Source: Cylindrotheca closterium
Lineage: Eukaryota > Bacillariophyta > Bacillariophyceae > Bacillariales > Bacillariaceae
Assembly (NCBI GenBank): GCA_933822405.4
Contig: CAKOGP040000902.1
Span: 4,724-34,684 of the forward strand
DNA: 29,961 bases
Direction: 5' to 3'
How positions within the stretch are numbered: the stretch's first letter is position 1; each line of letters starts with the position of its first letter. The notes beneath the pieces are model-generated. The model did no database searches and was not told where the DNA came from. It saw only the letters and a list, made by a program, of their open reading frames with translations. This document shows, piece by piece, positions 21,291-29,961 of the stretch. A program made the position numbers and the translations under genes.

Positions 21291-21433
21291 TTGATTTTTA
21301 CTAAACTCGCACACAAGTTCGATAAATTGATCGGACTTGGTGTTGCGGAGCAATGATGTTGAGACGGTCGTTCGACCGTCGTCAGTATGATGAAAGGAAT
21401 CCAATGATTCGTTCTCGAGCTTTCGTCTAAGTC

Positions 21434-21802
21434 GAACGTCGTCTGTTTGTCCATCAGATAATAGCCGTTGTTGAACGTCTGCACCCCAACGGCTAACGTA
21501 TCCAAAGTATCTTATACAGGTATCAAGATTACCAATCTTGATTACCATCTTCCCTTGCTAAGCTTCGCCACATTCTCAACGTTGTTAAGACTAAGCATCG
21601 CCATTGCATGCGTTGAGATGGTCGGAGTTTCATCCTGTTTGCATCCTTCACAACACAAAATCACTATAATTTTCAGAATACTGTTTTATCACACATCTTT
21701 CGGACATTTACAACTATTTCAGTACTTGAAGCACAACAAGCCTGGACAACCTTGTACCTGCATTCTCAAGTAATCAAGGCTGTACACGCTACAGCTTTGA
21801 GT
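21434..21802 (+). repeat. 5' LTR (aligned core) of the copia element
   Basis: It aligns with 28663-29029 from GTCGTCTGTTTGTCC to GCTACAGCTTTGAGT. After 21802 the sequences diverge (GGTTATTT here, CATCGCG at the 3' LTR), fixing the inner boundary to within a base or two. The sequence following the LTR begins TGGTTATTTACG, which shares only TGGT with the usual initiator-Met primer site, so the primer is uncertain. The true LTR may begin up to 95 bp further left. Confidence 0.85.
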
Positions 21803-22155
21803 GGTTATTTACGCCCAATTTATACCTAATAAGTTACGCTACCAGCCTCTGTGGAGACGTCCATTAGAGCTACCAACCAAAGCTCTCCGAGCCTACAACA
21901 AAGAAGTACTTCACTAGCTTCCCAAGCTACCACCAGCTCTCCGAGCATCGATCAAGCTTCCCAAGCACCTACCTACCGGCCCACAAGCTTTCCAAGCTCA
22001 CATTTGCAAAGATAGAGACTCCGTCTCGCCCAACTGGTCCTTCAGGAGACGGCTCTCCAGCATCTCTTGTTGACGTCGCCGCAGAACTCAACGACGACTC
22101 AGTTGGCTCGGACTGGGACAACAACACCGCTAGTTCCACAAGCACATTGCCTCCC
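21803..22155 (+). other. Copia 5' leader with a series of mini inverted repeats
   Basis: Between the LTR and the Gag ATG (22156) lie five copies of a 12-base element AGCTYYCCRAGC at 21881, 21916, 21935, 21955 and 21986. Each has 4-base complementary arms, GCTC/GAGC or GCTT/AAGC, around a three-base YCC loop. Further short inverted repeats lie at 21852-21863 (TGGA/TCCA, loop GACG), 22015-22027 (GAGAC/GTCTC, loop TCC) and 22045-22058 (GGAGA/TCTCC). Spacings of 35, 19, 20 and 31 bases are not multiples of three, so a coding tandem repeat is unlikely. A role in packaging or dimerising the RNA is an inference. Confidence 0.6.
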
Positions 22156-23574
22156 ATGTCGGGCACCACCTCAACTTTCCAGCTCCAACCGCCCATCATG
22201 GGTTACACCATGGAAATCAACAGCTCTGGCGACAAGATGGCAGTGGTTGGAACTGGCAAACCATTGAAGGACTGGAGCGCATTGGACACCAGTGCACCAT
22301 TGGCATTTTCTCCAAACCAGCAACGTCCCATCTATGGAGATGGGAAGTACCGCCATCTACGTACCCAAGGTCTGCCTGTCAAGTTTGCCAGAAAGGGCAA
22401 TCTCAAAGAGTTCAAGTGTCAGATACAAGAATTCATTGAAGCAAACGGGTTCTTTGCCATCACTCACGTACCTGATCCAGTCTCTGGCAAAATGCTCTGT
22501 ATTGTCAATGGACATCCAAGATTCACGGTCCAGTCTGTTACAAAGCAAGTTGAACAACAGGTCACATGTTATGACAAGTACGACAAAGCAAACGACGCTG
22601 AAGCCAAGATTTTTCTAGGCAACAGCCTCGACCCGGAACTTGCTGCCAAACTCTACCTGAAGGTCAAGACTACCGATCCGTTTCCCATTATGTTTTAAAA
22701 GTTCATTCAGATGCTCCACACCACGTCTATCCATTATTTTGAAGGACTCAAGACAAACATCCGCAAGCGCAAGCCCTCCCAATACTCTGGAGAGGATATT
22801 GCACAGATGGCAGAGGACAACAAGGAAGATGCAAATGAGTTGACAATCGCAGGTCAATATGAATTCAACCTCAACAATGTCATGGTTGACAACTTCCTTG
22901 AAGCCTCCAGAGCTGAGCACAATTCTTACCGTCATGAAATGCTCAACGTCAGCGCCAAGATGAACAAAGCACTGATTGAGATTGGCTACATGGACAAGGA
23001 AGCAGCAGCGCAACATTTGGAAGCAGAAGAACTCACCCACGAGCACATCTGTGACAAGGCCGAGGACGCTTACCGTACACTCTTTGACAAGCATCAATGG
23101 CCTGCTGCAAGACCCACCATCCGAGATTCCAAGACTCCGTATGCCAAGATGGCCAAGACATTCACCCCCGATGACGTCCAGAACCACGCTTACGCTCTGA
23201 TCCACCAACAGACCGGTTCAAAGGGCAAGGCCAAACCCGACGACATCTGCTTGAACTGTGGAGAGAAAGGACACTGGGCTCGCGACTGCAAAAGTGACAA
23301 GAAGCCCAAGCGACCTTTCAACAACAACAAGAAGAGTAAGCATCAAAAGGATAAGCACGGTTCCAGCTGGAAGACTACTCCACCTGCTCTTGGTGCACCT
23401 GAGACCAAGAAAGTCCGCGGAAAGGATTTTAACTGGTGTGCTCATTGTGGACGTTGGTCAACCACCCATGGTACTGACGGACATACCAATGAAGCCACCA
23501 AGCGCGACTTGAAAGGTTCGGGACCCCAAGCACCTACGCTTTGCTGGAGCCTGGTACACTCCCTTCCGCACTGA
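22156..23574 (+). pseudogene. Copia Gag, interrupted by one in-frame TAA
   Basis: The frame from ATG 22156 continues to TGA 23572-23574, broken only by TAA at 22696-22698. The C-terminal part has a CCHC zinc knuckle CLNCGEKGHWARDC (23248-23289) flanked by Lys/Arg-rich sequence, typical of nucleocapsid. A second Cys/His-containing segment, WCAHCGRWSTTH, follows. The stop lies in the Gag core (FPIMF, stop, KFIQML). A CAA-to-TAA change could explain it. Without suppression only a 180-residue N-terminal fragment would be made. The frame is open upstream to 21868 but has no ATG there. Confidence 0.85.
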
Positions 23575-25057
23575 TCAGCCCAGTCTTCTGTCCCTACGTG
23601 TGGTCTGGACCATCCTCCAACACCTCTTGAGCTACCTTCCCAAGTTGGTTGTTGCATTCTTCTTAGCCCGTTCCATTGGAGTCACTACACCAACTGTTTC
23701 AGCTTTCATTGCCGATCAAGTCTCAACAGCATCCTCTTTCTTGGCCGATCAAGTTTCCTTCATGATGAGTCAAGCTACCGCCGCCTCCGCCTACCTATTC
23801 ACTGCCGCTTCCACTGTCATTGCTGCCTTTGAAGGATCCCCTACCAACCGCCTTGCTCCGCTCCTATGGTTCACCCTCCTGATCCTCGTGTCCCTTCCTA
23901 CCAAAGTACAACATCGACTCATTGGGTCCCCGCCTCAAGAATTTCGCCCGTTCCGGATGACCAAAGCCAAGTACAAACGTTACATTCGACATTGTCGTCG
24001 TCAGCGCCGTCCCACTTCATTCAGTCATCGCCGTCGCACCCGTCATTATGGTCTCGCCACCCGCCGTCGCCTCGACCCACAATCTCAAGATATCTTTGAC
24101 TTGGTCCAACATATCATTCAGTTTTCGGAGTGTCTCACGTTTTGTCGTTCCCGTCGAGAGGGAGATAATTGGAGAAGCAACAGACGATATCAGAGAAATC
24201 ACAATGATCACAACGATTGGCAGAGAACAAACGACGGTTGGAGAAACATGAACGACAACGAACCTAGTACCCCTCATCCTACCACTTCCCGTGAAACACC
24301 CCATGATGAACATCAGCGTCGGCGTCCTGGCGATCCAAACTGGACCTTCTACCAAGGTCCCCGCCAGCGAGGTGAAGATGATGCCTTCCGTTTTGATCCT
24401 CCCAGACCTCGATCGTGTCGCCACGACTCTTCCAGACATCGTTTCAATCGCCATAACCCTTCCTCGAATCCAAGTGACGACATCTTCCGCCATTTCAACA
24501 CATTTCCAAGAACGGATCGGATGCGCAGACAAAGGATGACACGTCGACGTCAACCAAGCATGCCACGAATCTACAGACCTACCGTTGGCGTCGGACTCCC
24601 AATGGCTCATGTTGCCGTCCTATCTTCTCCCACGGCCAAAGCCTTCTTCAGGAACGCCGATATTCCACAACAATTCAGCAAGGTCATCAACTGCTTCCGT
24701 GCTGCAATGAATCCAGATGAACTGAAATCAGATATGTCAGGTGATGAAAAGACGGCAAGGTACCCGATAATCTGGGATTCCGGTGCAACAACTTCGATCT
24801 CACCTTACAAGGACGATTTTGTGGGAAAGCTTGAGCCAGCACCTCTTGGACTCAAGCTTTGTGGAATCGCTAGCGGCCTGGAAATCAAAGGGGTTGGACA
24901 TGTTGCATGGTCAGTGGTCGATACAACTGGCATGTTACGAACAATCAAGGTGCCTGCCCTATATGTACCGTCTGCCACAGCTCGATTGCTCAGTACCTCA
25001 AGTTTGCTCCAGACATACACCGATGAGTCCATCTCAATGAACCCTGATCATCTATAG
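23513..25057 (+). CDS. Copia Pol N-terminal part: membrane/Arg-rich linker and aspartic protease
   Basis: This frame is +1 relative to Gag and open from 23513, so a 62-bp overlap (23513-23574) exists in which ribosomal frameshifting could join Gag to Pol. Numbering from 23600, about 30 residues of hydrophobic sequence (WTILQHLLSYLPKLVVAFFLA) and a second strongly hydrophobic segment (APLLWFTLLILVSL, about 92-105) come first. They are followed by some 230 residues dominated by Arg, His, Asn and Asp. The retroviral-type protease follows, with active site WDSGAT (Asp codon 24776-24778, residue 393) and a later LYVPSATARLLS strand typical of copia protease. A TAG at 25055-25057 ends the frame just before integrase, in phase with the next open stretch. 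Confidence 0.8.
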   Translation, partial: KVRDPKHLRFAGAWYTPFRTDQPSLLSLRVVWTILQHLLSYLPKLVVAFFLARSIGVTTPTVSAFIADQVSTASSFLADQVSFMMSQATAASAYLFTAASTVIAAFEGSPTNRLAPLLWFTLLILVSLPTKVQHRLIGSPPQEFRPFRMTKAKYKRYIRHCRRQRRPTSFSHRRRTRHYGLATRRRLDPQSQDIFDLVQHIIQFSECLTFCRSRREGDNWRSNRRYQRNHNDHNDWQRTNDGWRNMNDNEPSTPHPTTSRETPHDEHQRRRPGDPNWTFYQGPRQRGEDDAFRFDPPRPRSCRHDSSRHRFNRHNPSSNPSDDIFRHFNTFPRTDRMRRQRMTRRRQPSMPRIYRPTVGVGLPMAHVAVLSSPTAKAFFRNADIPQQFSKVINCFRAAMNPDELKSDMSGDEKTARYPIIWDSGATTSISPYKDDFVGKLEPAPLGLKLCGIASGLEIKGVGHVAWSVVDTTGMLRTIKVPALYVPSATARLLSTSSLLQTYTDESISMNPDHL

Positions 25058-28000
25058 TTGTCTGGATCAGACAAAACAAATTCAGTACGCGTTGACCACG
25101 ACCCTTCAACAAACTTGCCGACATCGCTTGCCTACTCCCATGGAACTGCCCCTAACCGATTTGACGCATTCGCCAGCATCATCACGTCCACCTTGGAGTC
25201 AAACCACAACCTTAGTCCCGCCGAGAAAGAACTCCTAAGATGGCACCATCGGCTAGGCCATCTCAACTTCAGTCAGATCCAATTTCTACTCCGCACAGGT
25301 GTATTGGCGCATTCAGAGTCCGCTCGACGATTGCAAGCCGCAGCATCTCGGATCACAACATACCCACTTTGCCCAGCTTGCCAATTTGGAAAACAACGTC
25401 GTCGACCCTCTCCCGGGAAGACTTCTCGAGTCGTTCGTGATCGAGAGGGAGTTTTGAAGAATGAGAACCTGTTCCCAGGACAAAAGGTGTCAGTTGATCA
25501 TTTTGAGTGTACCACAAGAGGACGATTGCTTCATACCTTTGGCAAAGAAGATCCCAAGACACAGTACACCGGAGGATGCATCTTCGTTGACCATGCAACA
25601 GGTTACGTCTTTGTCGAGCACCAAGTTCATCTGAACACACAAGAGACACTGAGTGCAAAGATATCTGTGGAAGAACAACTTCAAGATTTTGGAGTAGTTG
25701 TACTCGAATATCTAAGTGACAATGGAAGGCCCTTCACATCGCAAGAATACAATGATCACTTACTCAAGTTCTCACAAATTCACTCATTTGCTGGCGTCGG
25801 AGCTCATCATCACAATGGAATTGCCGAACGATCAATCCAAACCATCATGTCCATCGCTCAAACCATGATGATGCATCAAGCCATCCATTGGCCTGATGTC
25901 ACAACCACCACACTCTGGCCCCTCGCAGTGGATCATGCCGTCTTCCTCTACAACCACATGCCCAACCAATCATCTGGTCTCTCACCACACGATCTGCTTA
26001 CCAAAACCCGTTGGAAACAATCACAGCTTGCCGATGTTCAAGTTTGGGGATGCCCAGTGTATGTCTTGGACAAACAGATGCAAGATGGAAAGAAACTTCC
26101 TCGGTGGAAGCCTCGATCCACCCGCCAGATCTACGTTGGAATGAGCAAGAGACATGCATCGTCAGTTCCACTTTGTTTGAATCCCGACACAGGAGCCATC
26201 ACCACACAATTTCATATTGTATTCGATCCTACCTTCTCGACTGTGGCAACAAATGTTGACAACCTACCTGATTTTGGTTCGGAAGCCTGGTCGAAACTCT
26301 TTGGAGACTCCGTCTACCAATATGTTCTGGATGATCCCGAGGACCCATTGCATCCACCTGATCCCACCGACGATCCTCCTCCACCTTTAACTGCAAGAGT
26401 CCGAGAACAAACAGAAGTTCACACCCCGCCCACTCCATTGGACGTTGTTCCGCCACCAACCAAGCCCCAATCCGATTTCTCTGGAGCCACCATACCTTCA
26501 ATCCAGAAGGAGACAGTCATCAAGAATCCGCCAGCTGTTCCTCCCGTTCAGCCGCCTCCTTCTCAGAGGGAGAATGTGACCCCTACTCCTACAAATCCGC
26601 CACAGCCAACGCCGCCACCGGCTCGCAAACCGCAACCCACACCAACATCCAAAACTGCACCCTTGCCATCAGCCACACGCACATCTCGCCGATCCAACAA
26701 AGCTCAACCTCCAAAACGCTTTGGATACGATGGACATGGACCCGCAGGATACAACGCACCTCTAGAATCGCAAAGTCCAGAAACCAACAACTTCTACACT
26801 TACTTTTTGGCTTACTTCAACTCTTCGAACATTGAAGTGGAACACTCTCACGACTGCAGCTTCGTTCCAAGCTCGTACAAGGCAAGAGCCACCAAGGACC
26901 CAGACGTCTTCACTTACAACGAAGCGGTCAACGGTCCCAACAGCGAAAAATGGACTGCAGCCGCAAAGAAAGAAATCGAAGAACTTGAAGGAAAGCTCAC
27001 CTGGATTGAAGTCCCAATGTCAAAAGCGAAGACCAAGATCATTCCTGGAACTTGGGTCTTTCGTGTCAAGAGAAATCCAAGCGGAGAAATGACCAAATTC
27101 AAGGCAAGATACTGTGTGAGAGGAGACCTGGAAGAAATGGATGTTGACAAAAACACGTTTGCACCTACCGTTGCATGGAGTACTGTCCGCTTGTTTCTTG
27201 TCCTTTGCTTGATCCTTGGATGGGCCACCGTCTCGGTTGACTTCAGCAATGCATTTGTGCAATCCAAACTGGACAAACCAAAATGGGTACACTTACCTCG
27301 AGGATTCGTCTCTCCAAAGGGCAAAGGAACATGCCTTCAACTCAACAAGTCACTATATGGGACCAAAGCTGCTCCCGCGCTATGGAATAAGACCGCCGTG
27401 GAAGGATTCACCAAGTGTGGATTCAAACAATCCGATTTTGACCCATGTCTTCTTTACAAGAAAGGCATGATGGTGGTTCTGTATGTCGATGATGCTGGAA
27501 TCGGTGCCAAAGATCCAGCAGACATTGACAAGCTCATTGAGGAACTCAGAGAACTCCAATTTGAACTAAAGAAAGAAGGCGATTTCAATGAGTTTCTTGG
27601 CATAAAATTTGACAAACGCAAAGCCGGTTCAGTTGAACTCACCCAGACTGGTTTGATTGACAAAGTTTGGGAAGCAGCCAGAATGACTGACTGCAATCCC
27701 AATCAAATCCCCGCTACTGGTCCCCTTGGCAAAGATCCTGATGGTGAACCTATGAATGAAGAATGGAACTATCGATCAATTGTCGGAATGTTAATGTACC
27801 TCTTGACAAACACACGACCAGACATTACCTTTGCTGTCAGCCAAGTGGCACGATTCTCCTCTGAACCAAAACAATCTCATGCAACCGCTGTGAAAACAAT
27901 TCTTCGTTACCTGAAACGCACTCGCACAAAAGGCATGATCATCAAACCTACCGGAAAACTGAACCTTGATTTGTTTGTCGATGCCGACTTCTGCGGACTC

Positions 28001-28486
28001 TACAACACCGAACCTCACACTGATCCAAACTCCGTTCGATCACGCACCGGGTTTATTGTCAAGTTGAGCAATTGTCCACTGATTTGGCGCTCCCAGCTAC
28101 AAACATCCATCACTTGCTCCACGCTCGAGGCCAAATACAATGCTCTCTCTTCTGCTCTAAAGACCTTAATTCCATTGAAGCGTCTTCTCATTGAAGCCAC
28201 CGACCACGTTGAACTCGACAACGGCATCCGCACCACCATTCGGGCCTCAGCTTTTGAAGACAACCAAGGAGCATATTTTCTGGCCACCAATCAAAGAATC
28301 ACATCTCGCACCCGCTGGTATCTCAACAAGTGGCACTGGTTCTGGCAACACGTCAAGGACGGTGTTGGCCCAGAAACTGTTGCCATCCACGAGCTGGACA
28401 CATCGCTCCAAGATGCTGATTACTTCACAAAGGCACAGTCTTGTGAACCTTTTGAGAGCAATCGCTTTCAAGTGCAAGGGTGGTAA
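25058..28486 (+). CDS. Copia Pol: integrase, reverse transcriptase and RNase H
   Basis: 1142 codons in the same frame as the protease part, separated only by the TAG at 25055. The integrase has an HHCC zinc domain (H64, H68, C105, C108) and a D-D-35-E core: D147 in SVDHFE, D221 in LSDNG, E257 in GIAER. A proline-rich linker (about 435-555) precedes the RT. The RT has KARYCVRGD, VDFSNAFVQ (motif A) and LYVDD (motif C, 809-812). RNase H has FVDADFCG and STLEAKYNALS. These are the expected catalytic residues of a Ty1/copia polyprotein, and this part has no internal stop. It reads well into the 3' end with no envelope gene. It has no obvious start codon of its own, so expression would require readthrough. 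Confidence 0.92.
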   Translation: MSGSDKTNSVRVDHDPSTNLPTSLAYSHGTAPNRFDAFASIITSTLESNHNLSPAEKELLRWHHRLGHLNFSQIQFLLRTGVLAHSESARRLQAAASRITTYPLCPACQFGKQRRRPSPGKTSRVVRDREGVLKNENLFPGQKVSVDHFECTTRGRLLHTFGKEDPKTQYTGGCIFVDHATGYVFVEHQVHLNTQETLSAKISVEEQLQDFGVVVLEYLSDNGRPFTSQEYNDHLLKFSQIHSFAGVGAHHHNGIAERSIQTIMSIAQTMMMHQAIHWPDVTTTTLWPLAVDHAVFLYNHMPNQSSGLSPHDLLTKTRWKQSQLADVQVWGCPVYVLDKQMQDGKKLPRWKPRSTRQIYVGMSKRHASSVPLCLNPDTGAITTQFHIVFDPTFSTVATNVDNLPDFGSEAWSKLFGDSVYQYVLDDPEDPLHPPDPTDDPPPPLTARVREQTEVHTPPTPLDVVPPPTKPQSDFSGATIPSIQKETVIKNPPAVPPVQPPPSQRENVTPTPTNPPQPTPPPARKPQPTPTSKTAPLPSATRTSRRSNKAQPPKRFGYDGHGPAGYNAPLESQSPETNNFYTYFLAYFNSSNIEVEHSHDCSFVPSSYKARATKDPDVFTYNEAVNGPNSEKWTAAAKKEIEELEGKLTWIEVPMSKAKTKIIPGTWVFRVKRNPSGEMTKFKARYCVRGDLEEMDVDKNTFAPTVAWSTVRLFLVLCLILGWATVSVDFSNAFVQSKLDKPKWVHLPRGFVSPKGKGTCLQLNKSLYGTKAAPALWNKTAVEGFTKCGFKQSDFDPCLLYKKGMMVVLYVDDAGIGAKDPADIDKLIEELRELQFELKKEGDFNEFLGIKFDKRKAGSVELTQTGLIDKVWEAARMTDCNPNQIPATGPLGKDPDGEPMNEEWNYRSIVGMLMYLLTNTRPDITFAVSQVARFSSEPKQSHATAVKTILRYLKRTRTKGMIIKPTGKLNLDLFVDADFCGLYNTEPHTDPNSVRSRTGFIVKLSNCPLIWRSQLQTSITCSTLEAKYNALSSALKTLIPLKRLLIEATDHVELDNGIRTTIRASAFEDNQGAYFLATNQRITSRTRWYLNKWHWFWQHVKDGVGPETVAIHELDTSLQDADYFTKAQSCEPFESNRFQVQGW

Positions 28487-28662
28487 CACCTTTGCACAAC
28501 CACCCTAACCCTTGTACATTTGCATTGAGCAGAGAGACGTAGACAACTCCGGTTGTTGAACTCGCCTGCTCACCAGTGAGATGCAATATCTTTCAGATCT
28601 ATTTGTTTCGCAAATTTTCAGTGATGACGTTTTGTGTTGAATTCCGGATGAGAGGGAGAGTT
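28487..28662 (+). other. Copia 3' untranslated region or diverged start of the 3' LTR
   Basis: The 176 bp after the Pol stop contain a purine-rich GAGCAGAGAGACG at about 28527 that might be the polypurine tract, and TGTTG sequences at 28553 and 28634 that could start the 3' LTR. None aligns cleanly with the region before 21434. No gene is seen. Confidence 0.45.
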
Positions 28663-29029
28663 GAAAGTCGTCTGTTTGTCCATCAGATGATAGCCGTTTT
28701 GCTGAACGTCTGCACCCCAACGGCTAACGTATCCAAAGTATCTTATACAGGTATCAAGATTACCAATCTTGGCTACCATCTTCCCTTGCTAAGCCTACAT
28801 TCTCAACGTTATTAAGACTAAGCATCGCCATTGCATGCGTTGAGATGGTCGGAGTTTCATCCTGTTTGCATCCTTCACAACACAAAATCACTATAATTTT
28901 CAGAATACTGTTTTATCACACATCTTTCGGACATTTACAACTATTTCAGTACTTGAAGTACGACAAGCCTGGACAACCTTGTGCCTGCATTCTCAAGTAA
29001 TCAAGGCTGTACACGCTACAGCTTTGAGT
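28663..29029 (+). repeat. 3' LTR (aligned core) of the copia element
   Basis: About 97% identical to 21434-21802. Differences include a GATT/GGCT change, a 4-bp deletion after GCTAAGC, and several single substitutions towards the end. The element ends at GCTTTGAGT (29029) and is followed by CATCGCGACATATC, which is not in the leader of the 5' LTR. Confidence 0.88.
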
Positions 29030-29961
29030 CATCGCGACATATCTGGGTTCAAAGTGCTTAATTTTTGATTTTCAAAAACTATTGGTCTGCCCTCCCATCC
29101 TGCTCACATCGGATGGAAATTCTGCGATGATATTGGCAACACATAGCGGCAGTAGGAAAAATACGGGGATTTTCAAAAATACCCGACCCCATTTATGAAA
29201 CATGAGCCAATTTTAATATACTGGTATAATGACCTTGGAGTGACTTTGGAACTAGATTAGACCTAACTCTCACGTCACTCCTTTCTGTGGCTTTCTGAGA
29301 GACTCTATCACTTTTGTTGTGATCCATTCCTATCTCTTCTTCTAGGCTGGTTCACAGATAGGATGATCTATTCCTCTGGGTGGAAACTTCATCACCAAAA
29401 CCACGCTTTGAGCTGTGTATCCGTCACTACATCATTCAAATAAACAGCAATTGCACCCTGCTTTGTCTTCATTCATATGACTGCTTACCAATATCACATA
29501 TGAGTGGACTTTCCTATTTACATGCAGTCAGGTTCTATATTGAGTCAAGAGTTCCTTTAATTTGTCTTCAAAGCTTTATATAGCATGGCGACTTGTGCCT
29601 ACAAATACAGGTAGTTTCAGACTTTGGCAAATCTGCACCCATATCTTTTGAGAGAGACAACCTTTGCGATAGAGCAATTTCTGCCCATCAGCATTAGCCT
29701 GAACTTCTGTGGGTGACTGTGAAACTTTACAACAAGCCAACTTGGGCAACCAAGGAAAGTGATTTTGCCAAGCTTGCGACGACCAAGCATAACAAACAAA
29801 TGAAATGTTGGACAATTCAACAGAAGCTTCTAGTTTTTTTAAAAGAGTTGATCTATTCAAGCTTGCTCCAACTTCTTTCACTTGCAACATCATAAAACAT
29901 CCTACAGTATTCTCAGTTTGTTTCAACTATGTTGCTTTTGCAGCCATCGTTGCTTCGCTAT
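29030..29961 (+). other. Unidentified right flank
   Basis: 932 bp downstream of the copia element. I see no repeat shared with the rest of the window and no recognisable gene in 29030-29575. If copia split the older DIRS-like relic, the missing 5' part of that relic should lie here, but I could not recognise it. Confidence 0.5.
29576..29926 (-). CDS. Hypothetical 116-codon open frame
   Basis: The minus-strand frame has no stop for 116 codons. It contains a Cys/Trp-containing middle section (CYAWSSQAWQNHFPWLPKLACC). No family is recognised, and no splice sites or upstream exon are evident. It could be a relic exon, part of a retroelement, or chance. The upstream frame is closed by a TAG three bases before the first codon shown. 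Confidence 0.2.
   Translation of the reverse strand: MKQTENTVGCFMMLQVKEVGASLNRSTLLKKLEASVELSNISFVCYAWSSQAWQNHFPWLPKLACCKVSQSPTEVQANADGQKLLYRKGCLSQKIWVQICQSLKLPVFVGTSRHAI

Larger units (their letters stand above)
21434..29029 (+). mobile_element. Ty1/copia LTR retrotransposon (diatom type), inactivated
   Basis: The homologous LTR cores at 21434-21802 and 28663-29029 enclose Gag with a zinc knuckle, protease, integrase, reverse transcriptase and RNase H, in the copia order. The LTRs differ by roughly ten substitutions and two or three short indels over about 369 bp, so insertion is not very recent. The exact LTR start is unresolved. TGTTG occurs at 21341, 21357, 28553 and 28634, but the sequences after these do not align well. 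Hence no target-site duplication could be identified. Two in-frame stops (22696 and 25055) and a Gag-Pol frame change suggest this copy is dead unless both stops are read through. Confidence 0.93.

Noticed and set aside
22615..23208. 197-codon minus-strand frame opposite Gag
   Set aside because: It is antisense to the copia Gag, which has a zinc knuckle and the correct order of domains.
24017..24610. 197-codon minus-strand frame in the Arg-rich linker
   Set aside because: It reflects the biased codon content of the Arg-rich plus-strand sequence. No motif supports it.
21434..29029. Assigning the copia element an envelope gene
   Set aside because: No open frame lies between RNase H and the 3' LTR. 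The hydrophobic segments are upstream of the protease.
29030..29961. tRNA or other structured RNA gene in the right flank
   Set aside because: I looked for a TPsiC-like GTTCRANYC with matching arms and did not find a convincing cloverleaf here or elsewhere in the window.

Overview
The window looks like nuclear DNA of a diatom, most likely a raphid pennate. The signs are short GT-AG introns (64-90 bp), a secreted protein combining von Willebrand factor D-like (GDPH) modules with Pro-Thr-Ser repeats, an AFQP-type plastid-targeting motif on a nuclear gene, and a Ty1/copia element of the kind common in diatoms. The species is not determined; a Seminavis-like genome is a guess.

Left part (1-12860): a secreted multidomain gene is present twice in direct orientation (CDS 358-5192 and 8052-12742). 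I reconstructed nine exons per copy with consistent reading phase, giving about 1400 and 1352 residues. Each has a signal peptide, three GDPH/VWD-like modules and a PTS-rich stalk. The copies look identical in all exons and introns except that copy 2 lacks one 144-bp stalk repeat; a few small indels lie in the 3' flank. Exactly between the two duplicated blocks sits a 2.4-kb DNA transposon (5309-7704). It has arms of about 450 bp and a decayed DD34E-type transposase related to IS630/Tc1/mariner. Its outer ends coincide with the two duplication breakpoints.

Middle (13048-16896): an intronless Aurora-like protein kinase (+) faces a probably plastid-targeted RsmB/NSUN-family RNA cytosine-5 methyltransferase (-). 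An 8-bp perfect hairpin follows the kinase stop codon.

Right part (16897-29961): a decayed minus-strand retroelement with a DIRS-like reverse transcriptase-RNase H lies upstream of the methyltransferase gene. A Ty1/copia element (about 7.6 kb, LTRs about 97% identical) is placed at its 5' end. The copia element has a zinc-knuckle Gag, an unusual membrane-segment plus Arg-rich linker ahead of the protease, and an integrase-RT-RNase H polyprotein. It is interrupted by two in-frame stops. Its leader carries five miniature inverted repeats with covarying arms, which may form a series of small RNA hairpins. The last 0.9 kb holds nothing I can identify.

The genes do not form one pathway. The window is a small host gene cluster rearranged by three kinds of transposable element, and the most striking point is the transposon sitting at the junction of the tandem gene duplication.
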